Positions 36,071-43,994 of a stretch of DNA of 64,000 nucleotides are shown here, piece by piece. Position 1 is the first letter of the stretch. Every line of letters starts with the position of its first letter. The notes below the pieces were generated by a model, which saw only the letters and a program-made list of their open reading frames with translations, did no database searches and had not been told where the DNA came from. The translations under genes and the position numbers were made by a program. The DNA comes from Nocardioides sp. NBC_00368 (GTDB lineage: Bacteria > Actinomycetota > Actinomycetes > Propionibacteriales > Nocardioidaceae), in NCBI RefSeq assembly GCF_036090055.1, contig NZ_CP107970.1, forward strand, positions 3,536,501-3,600,500, read 5' to 3'.

Positions 36071-36101
36071 GTTTCTGGATATTCGGTTTTAGACCTATCT
36101 C

Positions 36102-36575
36102 TCAGCGGGTCGACGCAGGCGCGCGGCGTCGCAGCGTCATCGTGTGCGACGGCGTGGCCCACGGCCCCTCGACCAGGTGCTGCAGCGCCTCGATGAACGC
36201 CTCACCCTCGCTCGGTGCCAAGCCCTCGAGAGCCCTCTCGACCGTCGCGTTGTAGGCCTTCGATGCCTCCTTGAGGGCCTTCGCCCCGGCCGGGGTGAGG
36301 GCGACGATGCGGGCGCGGCGGTCGGTGCTCGAGACGCGTCGCTCGGCGAGCCCGCGGCGCTCCAGGTTGTCGAGCGTGGTGACCATCGTGGTCTTGTCGA
36401 GCATGGCCATCTCGGCCACGGCGTTCTGGGTGTACTCCCCCTCGGCAGCCTTCATCAGCACGCAGTACTCCCGCACCGAGAGCTCCAGGTCCGCCAACGC
36501 CTCACCGACCTGGGCCGCGAAGGCGTGAGCCGACTGGTTGAGCAGGAACAGCAGGTCAATACGCGGTCCGGTCAT
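36102..36575 (-). CDS. MarR-family repressor of the adjacent MFS exporter
   Basis: A 157-residue winged-helix protein with recognition region AEMAMLDKTTMVTTLDNL and wing LAERRVSSTDRRARIVALT. It is followed by the exporter gene on the same strand with an operator between, the usual repressor/efflux pump pair. The start is the ATG at 36575. No ribosome-binding site is visible and a TATGAT box ends seven bases upstream, so translation is probably leaderless. Four 15-base-spaced direct repeats lie in its promoter. Confidence 0.9.
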   Translation of the reverse strand: MTGPRIDLLFLLNQSAHAFAAQVGEALADLELSVREYCVLMKAAEGEYTQNAVAEMAMLDKTTMVTTLDNLERRGLAERRVSSTDRRARIVALTPAGAKALKEASKAYNATVERALEGLAPSEGEAFIEALQHLVEGPWATPSHTMTLRRRAPASTR

Positions 36576-36628
36576 GAACTAGATCATAACGAACCATCTG
36601 ATACGGAACTATCTTCTGATCAACTATC
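36576..36628. repeat. Four 15-base-periodic direct repeats in the marR promoter
   Basis: gaactagatc, gaaccatc, gaactatc and caactatc begin at 36576, 36591, 36606 and 36621, exactly 15 bases apart. The array covers the promoter of the marR gene and includes its probable -10 box. It looks like a reiterated operator; it differs from the palindrome in front of the exporter. Confidence 0.5.
36583..36588 (-). promoter_or_regulatory. -10 element of a probable leaderless marR transcript
   Basis: TATGAT on the minus strand, seven bases before the ATG at 36575, matching the TANNNT spacing of actinobacterial leaderless promoters. No Shine-Dalgarno is present. Confidence 0.35.
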
Positions 36629-36686
36629 TATGCAGAACGGCGCCCGACCCCGCAGACATCGGGATCGAACGCCGTCCGGCATCGCC

Positions 36687-37151
36687 TCAGAGATACTGGG
36701 CGAGGTCCGCCTGGATCTCTTCGGGCGTCACCTGCGGCTCGTAGCGCTTGACGACCTCGCCCTCGCGACCGATGAGGAACTTGGTGAAGTTCCACTGGAT
36801 GTCGCCCGGCGCCTCGGCACGAAGGAACTCGTAGAGCGGAGCAGAGTTCTCGCCGTTGACATCGATCTTGGAGAGGACCGGGAACGTCACGTCGTAGGTC
36901 GTCTTGCAGAACTCCTGGATCTCGTCGTCGGTGCCGGGCTCCTGACCCATGAACTGGTTGCACGGGAACCCGATGACCTCGACGCCGGAGTCGCTGGTGG
37001 CGCGATAGAGCGCCTCGAGGCCCTCGTACTGCGGCGTCAGACCGCACTTGCTGGCGACGTTGACGATCAGCAGCAGCTTGCCCTGGTAGTCACTGAGCGA
37101 GACGGTGCTGCCATCGGCGGCGTTCACTTCGAAGTCGTACGTGGTGGTCAC
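36687..37151 (-). CDS. Thioredoxin-dependent glutathione peroxidase (cysteine type)
   Basis: A 154-residue peroxidase that reduces hydroperoxides. Peroxidatic Cys36 is in NVASKCGLTPQY (cysteine, not selenocysteine), with GFPCNQFMGQ (Cys64) and WNFTKFLI completing the catalytic tetrad. Cys82 in EFCKTTYDVTFP is the resolving Cys of thioredoxin-recycled enzymes. The start is the ATG at 37151. It is monocistronic, downstream of the small gene at 37207-37509 on the same strand. Confidence 0.93.
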   Translation of the reverse strand: MTTTYDFEVNAADGSTVSLSDYQGKLLLIVNVASKCGLTPQYEGLEALYRATSDSGVEVIGFPCNQFMGQEPGTDDEIQEFCKTTYDVTFPVLSKIDVNGENSAPLYEFLRAEAPGDIQWNFTKFLIGREGEVVKRYEPQVTPEEIQADLAQYL

Positions 37152-37206
37152 AGGTCTCTCCTCGATCGAGTTGCGGTGCAGGGGGACAACCTAGCTCTGC
37201 CCGAGG

Positions 37207-37509
37207 TTATGCCCCGCGCCGATGGGGCACGGACGAGGCCACCTCGGCCAGGCGCCGTTCCCGGGCGACCGTCATGATCGCGGCCGACATCCACTCGAGC
37301 GCCTCGGGCATCTCGAAGGCGATCTCCTCGAGCAGCGTCGGCATGTCGTGCCGGCCGACCGAGAGCAGCATCTCACTCAGCGACCCGTCGGGCGCGGCGA
37401 CCATGAACCGGAACTCGATCGCCTCGGGAGTCACCGTGGCCGCGCACCGGCCGGTCTCGAACGTCCACGGCGCACGGCGGGCCTCGCCCTGGGCGCCGGG
37501 AGTCGTCAT
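37207..37509 (-). CDS. Hypothetical 100-residue protein
   Basis: A short soluble protein starting MTTPGAQGEARRAPWTFETG, with a central beta-rich segment (CAATVTPEAIEFRFMVAAPDG) followed by helical, Met-rich sequence (MPTLLEEIAFEMPEALEWMSA). I recognise no family. Codon use is normal for the window, with strong third-position G/C, and the start is divergent from the YdjM-like gene. It could be a small partner of either neighbour, but nothing specific supports that. Confidence 0.6.
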   Translation of the reverse strand: MTTPGAQGEARRAPWTFETGRCAATVTPEAIEFRFMVAAPDGSLSEMLLSVGRHDMPTLLEEIAFEMPEALEWMSAAIMTVARERRLAEVASSVPHRRGA

Positions 37510-37695
37510 GACCGCGGATCATATTCAGGTTGCCGCCCCGGCCGCACCCCTTTCGCTCCTCGGATCACCCCTCGAACAGTGATTCGAATCTCGTCACGAG
37601 ACACACCACCCCAACGCACATGCAGGGCGCCGATGACCGGTACGTTCGTCCGCGGTCATTCGGCGGGGGAACACGGGAGAGGGACACAACTTCAC

Positions 37696-38520
37696 ATGAT
37701 GGGCGGGCATCACGCGGCCTCTGGGGCTGCCGCGTGGATCGCAGTGACATCGTCGGCACCGATCGCTTTCGGGTGGTACCCGGGCGTCTCGGACGTGGGC
37801 GTGATGACCGGAACCCTGGTGTGCGCCGGCGCCGCGCTGCTTCCGGACGCGGACCACCACAACGGCACGATCGCCAACTCGCTGCCACCGATCTCCGATG
37901 GCTTGACCAGGATCGTCGGGCAGGTCTCCGGCGGCCACCGAAACGGCACCCACTCGATCCTCGGCGTGCTCGCCTTCACCGGCCTGGCCTGGGGCGCCGG
38001 CACGCTGTCCATGCAGACCGAGCGCTTCGGCAGCATCCTGATCGGCCCGGGCATCATGTGCGTCCTGCTGGTCGCCTTCGCGATGAACGCGCTGAAGCTC
38101 ACCCGCAGGGGATTCATCTGGCCCTGGGTGTCCGCGGTGACGCTGGCGACGGTGATCGCGATCTTCGCGCCCGAGGAGTGGTGGTGGATGCCGTTCTCGG
38201 TCGCCCTGGGCTGCGTCGTCCACCTCATCGGCGACTTCGTGACCACGATGGGGATCCCGTTGTTCTGGCCGATCGCGCCGAAGCCGCCCAGATGGGTCCG
38301 GCGTAACAAGTGGCTGCCCTTCGACAACATGTGGACCCGGGGCGGCAACTTCGCCCTCCCCATCCTCGGCGACGCCGGCTCCGTCCGGGAGTGGGTCGTG
38401 ATGACGCCGATCAGCCTCTACGCGATCGTCGGCTTCGGCTGGGCGCTGCTGAGCCAGATGGGATTCGACGTCGACAGCCGATGGGAAGTCCTGATCTCGA
38501 ACCTCAGCACCCTCGTCTGA
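37696..38520 (+). CDS. Metal-dependent hydrolase-like membrane protein (YdjM/DUF457 family)
   Basis: A 274-residue protein with about five to six membrane helices and the polar motifs HHAASGAAAWIA, LLPDADHHNG, HRNGTHSI and HLIGDFVTTMGIPLFWP. The conserved His and Asp residues match the YdjM/DUF457 family, annotated as metal-dependent hydrolases, with E. coli YdjM belonging to the LexA regulon. I chose the ATG at 37696 (the first of MMGG); an ATG at 37633 is possible. The upstream region contains the 13-base inverted repeat tctcgtcacgaga at 37589. Confidence 0.8.
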   Translation: MMGGHHAASGAAAWIAVTSSAPIAFGWYPGVSDVGVMTGTLVCAGAALLPDADHHNGTIANSLPPISDGLTRIVGQVSGGHRNGTHSILGVLAFTGLAWGAGTLSMQTERFGSILIGPGIMCVLLVAFAMNALKLTRRGFIWPWVSAVTLATVIAIFAPEEWWWMPFSVALGCVVHLIGDFVTTMGIPLFWPIAPKPPRWVRRNKWLPFDNMWTRGGNFALPILGDAGSVREWVVMTPISLYAIVGFGWALLSQMGFDVDSRWEVLISNLSTLV

Positions 38521-38537
38521 CCGAGGCGGCTCCCCGA

Positions 38538-40595
38538 TCAGCCCTCGACGAACCGCCGTCGCCCGCGAAGCGGGCGCACGACGAAGATCCCTGCCAGCAG
38601 CGCGAGACCGGCGAGGAACGCGGCGGCGGCGAGGATCCCGCTCAGGACCACCTTCGTCTGGATGCTCCGGTGCTCCTCGCCGACATCGTCGGAGACGATC
38701 AGCGTCATCGCCACGATGGTGTCCTTGAGGAGCTGGATGAAGCGGGTCATGTCCTCGGCCCAGACCTGTGCGGCGGGCCGGCCCAGACCGCGGTCCTCCA
38801 GGTCCGGGACGACGCCCTCGAGCGACCCGTCGTTGATGACCTGGACAACCGCGTTCTGCGACACCACGCCCCGGGAGCCGTCCGCGAAGGTGCCGTCCGA
38901 GATCTTGTCGAGTGCCTTCTGGGTCGCCTTCGGGGCGTCGGCGTAGAAGGAGCGTGAGGTGAGCTGCCAGGACGTACGCGCCTCGCTCATCGCCTCCATC
39001 GAATCCTCGTCGATCTTCCCGGTCATCAGCGCGGGCACCATGACGGCGCGCTCGATGCCCAGCGACTCGGCCGCCGACCGGACGTACTTGAGGTTGGTGA
39101 CCTGCTTGTAGATCTTCTCGTTGCGGATGTTGGGCATCTCGGTCGCGAAGTCGAGCAGCTCGTAGGCCGTGTCGGTGTAGGCGGCGATCGCGGCCTCCGT
39201 GCTCGCCTTGTCGCCCTCTTCGAGGTCGTTGCGATAGGCGTCGATGCCCTTGAGGACGGTGTAGGTGCGCTCGACCCGCTCCCGCAGGCTCGGGGTGTCG
39301 GCGAGGTCGATCTTGGTGATGTCGGCGTGCCACGCCTCGATCGAGTCGTCGGTCACCTGGCGATAGGCCTGCCGGACCGCGTCCGGGACCTGGTCGGAGC
39401 CGAGCGCGTCCCGCTCGAAGATGAGGTCCATCCCGAGCTCGTAGCTCTCCGGGAGTGCGCCCGCGATCGTCATCGCGCGGTTGGAGACGGACCGCTCCTC
39501 GAACGCGTCGACGAAGGTCATCCCGCCCAGCACCAGCGCGATCACGACCGGAACCAGAAGCGTGCCGAGCACCCGCGTGCGCAGGAGTCTCGGCTTCGGG
39601 GCGGCGTGGGACCGAGGCGTACGTTGCCCCGACTCCGCCACGCCGGCGATCGCCGTCACCGGCGAGGCCGGCGACGGCGAGGAGGGCGAGGACGACTTGG
39701 GGGCGGCGATCGCCGCGAGCTTGGGTGCCGGCGACAGCTCCCGGCTGCCGGCCGTGATCGCGGGCACGACCGCGGGTCTGCGCGCGAAGGCGACGACCTC
39801 GCCGGCAGTGGGCCGCCGGGACGGGTCCTTGTCCAACATCGACGCCACGAACTCGTCGATGTGGGCGGGCACGGCGACGACGTCGCTGACGCGCGGAACC
39901 GGAGCGGTCACGTGCTGGTAGATCATCGAGACCGGCTCGGAGCCGGCGTAGGGAGCCCGCCCGGTGAGCAGCTCGAACGCGACGCACCCGAGCGCGTAGA
40001 TGTCGCTCGGCGGGCCGACCACGGTGTCGGCGGCCTGCTCGGGAGAGATGTAGGGCAGGCTCCCCATCACGTGGCGGGTGGAGGTGAGCCGCTCGGCCTG
40101 ATGGTTGGCCAGCTGGGCGATGCCGAAGTCGAGCACCCGGATCCGGCCGTCGCCGTCGTAGACGAGGTTGGACGGCTTGATGTCACGGTGGATGATCCCG
40201 GAGGCGTGGACCGCGCTGAGGGTACGCGCGACCTGGACCATCACCTCGCCGGTCTCCTCGATGCTGAACCGTCCCTGCTTCTCGAGCCGGTCGGCCAGCG
40301 TCGGCCCGGGAAGCAGCTCCATGACGAGATAGACGATGCTGCCGTACTCGGTCTGCTCGACCCCGACGTCATGCACCTGCACCGTTCCGGGGTGGCTCGC
40401 CGCCGTCGTCGAGAGGGCCTCGCGCCGGAACCGCTCGGTCACCTTCGGGTCGGCCGAGGTCTCCACGACCTTCACGGCGACCCAGCGTTCGAGCCTGATG
40501 TCGGCCGCCTGCCAGACCTCGCCCATCCCGCCGCGGCCAAGCAGTCGGTGCAGGCGGTAGCGGCCTGCGATCGGGGGGCGCGTTCGCATGCGCAT
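38538..40595 (-). CDS. Membrane Ser/Thr protein kinase with NIT-like extracellular sensor domain
   Basis: The 685-residue protein is a complete Hanks-type kinase (about residues 11-270). It has G-loop LGRGGMGEV, ATP-binding Lys42 in VAVKVV, catalytic loop HRDIKPSN (Asp138), DFG at 156-158 and SPE at 184-186. An Ala/Pro/Ser linker is followed by a membrane helix near 342-362. An all-helical extracellular region of about 280 residues resembles the nitrate/nitrite-sensing NIT domain (FERDALGSDQ, then SLGIERAVMVPALMTG), and a second helix follows near 650-675. PASTA repeats, the usual sensor of such kinases, are absent. It lies 76 bases downstream of a paralogous pseudokinase. Confidence 0.88.
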   Translation of the reverse strand: MRMRTRPPIAGRYRLHRLLGRGGMGEVWQAADIRLERWVAVKVVETSADPKVTERFRREALSTTAASHPGTVQVHDVGVEQTEYGSIVYLVMELLPGPTLADRLEKQGRFSIEETGEVMVQVARTLSAVHASGIIHRDIKPSNLVYDGDGRIRVLDFGIAQLANHQAERLTSTRHVMGSLPYISPEQAADTVVGPPSDIYALGCVAFELLTGRAPYAGSEPVSMIYQHVTAPVPRVSDVVAVPAHIDEFVASMLDKDPSRRPTAGEVVAFARRPAVVPAITAGSRELSPAPKLAAIAAPKSSSPSSPSPASPVTAIAGVAESGQRTPRSHAAPKPRLLRTRVLGTLLVPVVIALVLGGMTFVDAFEERSVSNRAMTIAGALPESYELGMDLIFERDALGSDQVPDAVRQAYRQVTDDSIEAWHADITKIDLADTPSLRERVERTYTVLKGIDAYRNDLEEGDKASTEAAIAAYTDTAYELLDFATEMPNIRNEKIYKQVTNLKYVRSAAESLGIERAVMVPALMTGKIDEDSMEAMSEARTSWQLTSRSFYADAPKATQKALDKISDGTFADGSRGVVSQNAVVQVINDGSLEGVVPDLEDRGLGRPAAQVWAEDMTRFIQLLKDTIVAMTLIVSDDVGEEHRSIQTKVVLSGILAAAAFLAGLALLAGIFVVRPLRGRRRFVEG

Positions 40596-40671
40596 ATGGT
40601 GTCGGACTCACACCCTGTGCGTCTCGTGTACGCACCGATGAAATCCGCCGATCTTCGCTGAAGTCGCCGGT

Positions 40672-42279
40672 TTACGCATCAACCGTTCGCTTTCGCGCGC
40701 GCAGCAGAGCGATGCCGAGCCCGACGAGCACCGTCAGCACGATGCCGGTGAAGATGCCCCAGCCGATCGTCTGGTTCTTCGCCTCCCGGTGCTCGCGGTC
40801 GACATCGTCGGCGAGCTGCCGAGCCGAGTCCACGACCACCTTCTTCAGGTCCTGGACGTAGCTGGCCGCATCGGCCAGCCAGACCTGGTCGACAGGCCTG
40901 CCGTCGGAGCTGTCCTTCAGCTGCCGGATCAGGTCGTCGACGTCACGAGCGTTGAGCAGGCGGATGACGGCACGCTGCGAGGAGACCGCGTAGGACCCGA
41001 ACTCGAACGACTGACCCGAGATCTTGTCGAGCGTCTGCCGTGTCGCCGGGTCGGCGTGGGCGTAGATCGACTGCGAGTGGGTCGCCCAGGAGTCCTGGGC
41101 CGCGCTGAGATCGGCGATGCCCTGCTCGCTGATCCGCTCGTTGCGCAACGCGTTCGCCATGATCCGGCGCTCGAGCCCGAGCACCTCCGAGACGGACCCG
41201 ATCAGCTCGAGGTTCCGCGCCTGCCGCGCCAGCGAGTCGTCCTGGAACGTGGGCAGCTCGGCGGCGAGGTCGAAGAGCCCGTTGACCGCGTTCGTGTACA
41301 GCTCGACGGCCACGAGCTTCCCGGACCGGTCGCCCGCGCGGGCGGCCGCGCGGATGTCCGAGAGCCGCTCGATGGCGGCCGCCGTCCGCTCCGTACGCCG
41401 CCGCAGGCCCGGGTCGCCGGTGGAGTCGAGGTCCCTGACCTCGGTGGTCCAGGCCTCGATGGACCTGTCGGTGATCTGCAGGAAGTCCTCGGTCAAGTCC
41501 GCGTCGGTCCGCAGCGCGTCGCGCTCTATCGAGAGGTCGAAGGCGAGCTGGAAGCTGGTCGGCAAGATGTCGGCCAGCGGACGCGCGCTCCCGACGGTCG
41601 ACGTCGTGTCGCCGGCCCGGAGCGTGTTCCAGCCGCCGAGGACCAGCCCGGGCAGGACCAGCAGCATCAGCACACCCAGCAGCGTGGGCGAGAGTCGCGG
41701 GCCGGTGATGCCGGTCGGACGTACGATCCGCTTCGGTGGGGCCGCGACCCCGCTCTCGAGCACCGCCGCGACCTCGTCGGCCCGGGGGCGCTTGCCCGGG
41801 TCTTCGGCGAGCATCGCGGTCGTGATGCCGTCCAGGTGGCCGGGTACGGTCACCAGCGTGCCGACCCGCTCGGGCTCGATGCCTGCGTACGGCGGACGCC
41901 CGACGAGCAGCTCGAAGAACACCGCACCGAGCGAGTAGATGTCGCTGGCCGGGCTGGTCCGCCGGCGGTCGATCTGCTCGGGCGACATGTAGGGCAGGGC
42001 CTCGCCGCCGCGCGGCGGGACCGCGCCGATCAGCGCGATCCGGCCGTCGGGCGCGTATCCGATGGTGGCCGGCCGGACGTCGCCGTGCACCTGTCCGACG
42101 GCGTGGCCCGCCTCGAGGATGCGCGCCACCTGCGCGACGATGGCGGAGGCCTGGTCAGCAGAGAATCGGTTCTCCTGGGCAAGCCGGTCAGCAAGGCTCT
42201 GACTGTTCAGAGCGGGTCCGCCCTGTCCGGTCAGATGATTCAAATGCTGGCGACCGGCGCGTGGGGGACGGATACGCAT
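40672..42279 (-). CDS. Pseudokinase paralogue with the same NIT-like sensor, kinase N-lobe missing
   Basis: A 535-residue paralogue of the next gene. The ends of the kinase N-lobe align (RPPRAGRQHLNHLTGQGG, then SLADRLAQENRF), but the roughly 70 residues between, with the G-loop, ATP-binding Lys and alpha-C, are absent. The catalytic loop reads HGDVRP (HRD Arg to Gly, Lys to Arg), and DFG has become IGA at 84-86. SPE at 99-101 and the C-lobe SDIYSLGAVFFELL persist. A membrane helix near 196-218, a NIT-like extracellular region (IERDALRTD, LGLERRIMANALRN) and a last helix near 508-528 follow. It cannot be catalytic by known mechanisms and probably acts as a regulatory partner. Confidence 0.85.
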   Translation of the reverse strand: MRIRPPRAGRQHLNHLTGQGGPALNSQSLADRLAQENRFSADQASAIVAQVARILEAGHAVGQVHGDVRPATIGYAPDGRIALIGAVPPRGGEALPYMSPEQIDRRRTSPASDIYSLGAVFFELLVGRPPYAGIEPERVGTLVTVPGHLDGITTAMLAEDPGKRPRADEVAAVLESGVAAPPKRIVRPTGITGPRLSPTLLGVLMLLVLPGLVLGGWNTLRAGDTTSTVGSARPLADILPTSFQLAFDLSIERDALRTDADLTEDFLQITDRSIEAWTTEVRDLDSTGDPGLRRRTERTAAAIERLSDIRAAARAGDRSGKLVAVELYTNAVNGLFDLAAELPTFQDDSLARQARNLELIGSVSEVLGLERRIMANALRNERISEQGIADLSAAQDSWATHSQSIYAHADPATRQTLDKISGQSFEFGSYAVSSQRAVIRLLNARDVDDLIRQLKDSSDGRPVDQVWLADAASYVQDLKKVVVDSARQLADDVDREHREAKNQTIGWGIFTGIVLTVLVGLGIALLRARKRTVDA

Positions 42280-42368
42280 GGGTACATAGTCCCTGTTGAG
42301 CGTCGTTCCAGCCTCGGATCACCCGAGAGTTTTCCTGGACTTGGCCAAGAGTTCCGCTGCCCCGTGCG

Positions 42369-43841
42369 CTAGCCCGGCCGGAGCCGGATCCCGTACTGCT
42401 GCACCTTCCGGTAGACCGTGGCCCGCGACATCCCGAGCTCTGCGGCCGCCTCCTGCATGGTGATGCCGGGGCGGGTCAGGACGCGGACGATCTCGCCGCG
42501 TTCGAAGGCATCGATGCGGGATAGCGGGCGCCTGGTGTCGGAGAGCACCTCGGCGGGCAGGTGGCGAAGGTCGATCTGGTCGCCGGCGCTCGCGGCCCGC
42601 TGGACGACGTGGACTAGCTCGGTGACGTTGCCCGGCCAGCCGTGGTCGTGCAGCGCCCGCTCCGCGGCCGGGGTCAGCGCGATCTCCCGGCCGCGCAGGC
42701 GCAGGCCCACCCGATGCGCCAGCGGCAGTACGTCCTCGGGTCGCTCCCGCAGCGGCGGCACCTCGACCACAGTGTCGACGAGGTCGGCCAGGGCCGCCGG
42801 GATGCCGTCGAAGGTGTCGGCGGTCATCGCGAACGGCACCGCCGCGACCGTCCCGGGCACGACCTCGACGAGTAGGGCGTGCAGCCGCTCGGCGACCCAC
42901 GCGGGAAGCATGTTCACGTCGCGTACGACCACCGCGGTGTCCTGCTTGGCGAGCTCCGGTGTCCACAGCGAGAGCCAGGCCTCGGCGTCGGCGGGGTCCG
43001 GGGCGGAGGCCGCGAGGATCCGGTCGCGGGGCCGCAGGTCGCGGAAGGCCTGCGCGACCAGCGTCGTACGTCCCACCCCGGGCTCCCCGACCACCGCGAC
43101 CCGTCGGCCGGCGGTCAGGGCGTCTCGTACCTTTCCCAACGCCTCGCGCCAGCCGGAGGAGAGATCTCGGAGGCTGCCGGCGCCCGGCTCCAGCCGGGGC
43201 GCCTCGACCCGGAACACCTCGCCACGGGGAGCCGGTCGCGGGAAGCGGCCATGGGCGCGGGCCAGCATGAGCGAGGCGGTGTTGCTGGCCGCCGACTGGG
43301 CCAGGGCGAGCAGCAGGTCGTGGGACGACTCCGACCAGGTGGTCAGGTTGACGCTGCCCTCCAGGCGCCCGCTGATCGGGTCGATCACCGGCGCCGCAGC
43401 ACAGGTGTAGCTGCACAGCGAGAGCGAGTAGTGCTCCTCGGCCCGGACCACGGTCGGCGTCCGGTCGGCCAGGGCGAGACCGAGCCCGTTGGTGCCGGCC
43501 GCGCGCTCGGCGTAGCTGAACCCAGGTGCCAGGTGAACTGCATCGAGGTCCCGGAGCAGTTGCTGGTCGCCGCTGAGCCGGTTGAGTACCAGGCCGCCGG
43601 GATCGGTGAGCATCAGGCTGACCGGCTCGTCGACGAGGGTGCGATGGAGGTCGTCGAGCACCTCCTGGCCGCACTGGAAGAAGAGCGACTCCTGGTCGTA
43701 GGCACCGGAGAAGACCGGGTCGACGTCCTCGACGGAGACGCCGTACTCCTGGCTGCGCTGCCAGGAGGCGCGCACGCGAGGCGCCAGCGCGGCGGGGTCG
43801 ACCGCCGCGGTGCGCTGCACAGGAGGATGGCGCCCGGTCAT
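42369..43841 (-). CDS. AcoR/MimR-type transcriptional activator (GAF, degenerate AAA+, Fis HTH)
   Basis: A 490-residue regulator. The GAF-type sensor region is at about 65-205 (YAERAAGTNGLGLAL). An AAA+ domain at about 235-400 has Walker A GEPGVGRTT with Arg258 replacing Lys, weak Walker B and no GAFTGA loop, so it should not engage sigma-54. The C-terminal Fis helix-turn-helix is ITMQEAAAELGMSRATVYRK. This build matches MimR-like activators of actinobacterial propane/acetone monooxygenase operons. It is divergent from the amidohydrolase operon across two 15-base palindromes, its likely sites. Confidence 0.88.
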   Translation of the reverse strand: MTGRHPPVQRTAAVDPAALAPRVRASWQRSQEYGVSVEDVDPVFSGAYDQESLFFQCGQEVLDDLHRTLVDEPVSLMLTDPGGLVLNRLSGDQQLLRDLDAVHLAPGFSYAERAAGTNGLGLALADRTPTVVRAEEHYSLSLCSYTCAAAPVIDPISGRLEGSVNLTTWSESSHDLLLALAQSAASNTASLMLARAHGRFPRPAPRGEVFRVEAPRLEPGAGSLRDLSSGWREALGKVRDALTAGRRVAVVGEPGVGRTTLVAQAFRDLRPRDRILAASAPDPADAEAWLSLWTPELAKQDTAVVVRDVNMLPAWVAERLHALLVEVVPGTVAAVPFAMTADTFDGIPAALADLVDTVVEVPPLRERPEDVLPLAHRVGLRLRGREIALTPAAERALHDHGWPGNVTELVHVVQRAASAGDQIDLRHLPAEVLSDTRRPLSRIDAFERGEIVRVLTRPGITMQEAAAELGMSRATVYRKVQQYGIRLRPG

Positions 43842-43886
43842 GTGATCGACGTTACATCCGGCGGTCGCGGACGGCAGTCGGGCAAC

Positions 43887-43923
43887 GTCTCAGATTGAGA
43901 CGGTCGAGGTCTCACATTGAGAC
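43887..43923. promoter_or_regulatory. Two palindromic activator sites
   Basis: GTCTCAGATTGAGAC (43887-43901) and GTCTCACATTGAGAC (43909-43923) are near-identical palindromes GTCTCA-N3-TGAGAC, 22 bases centre to centre, in phase on the helix. They lie in the divergent region about 70-110 bases upstream of the amidohydrolase start. They are the probable binding sites of the adjacent Fis-type activator. Confidence 0.7.
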
Positions 43924-43994
43924 GCCGCACCCCTGATCTGCACCGCGCAGCCGCCCTAGCGTCCTGTGACGGAAGCCACAGATCGGAGGACCTG

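Noticed and set aside
42369..43841. Sigma-54-dependent enhancer-binding protein
   Set aside because: The AAA+ domain has no GAFTGA motif and an altered Walker A, and no -24/-12 promoter is visible, so it is classed as an actinobacterial sigma-54-independent type.
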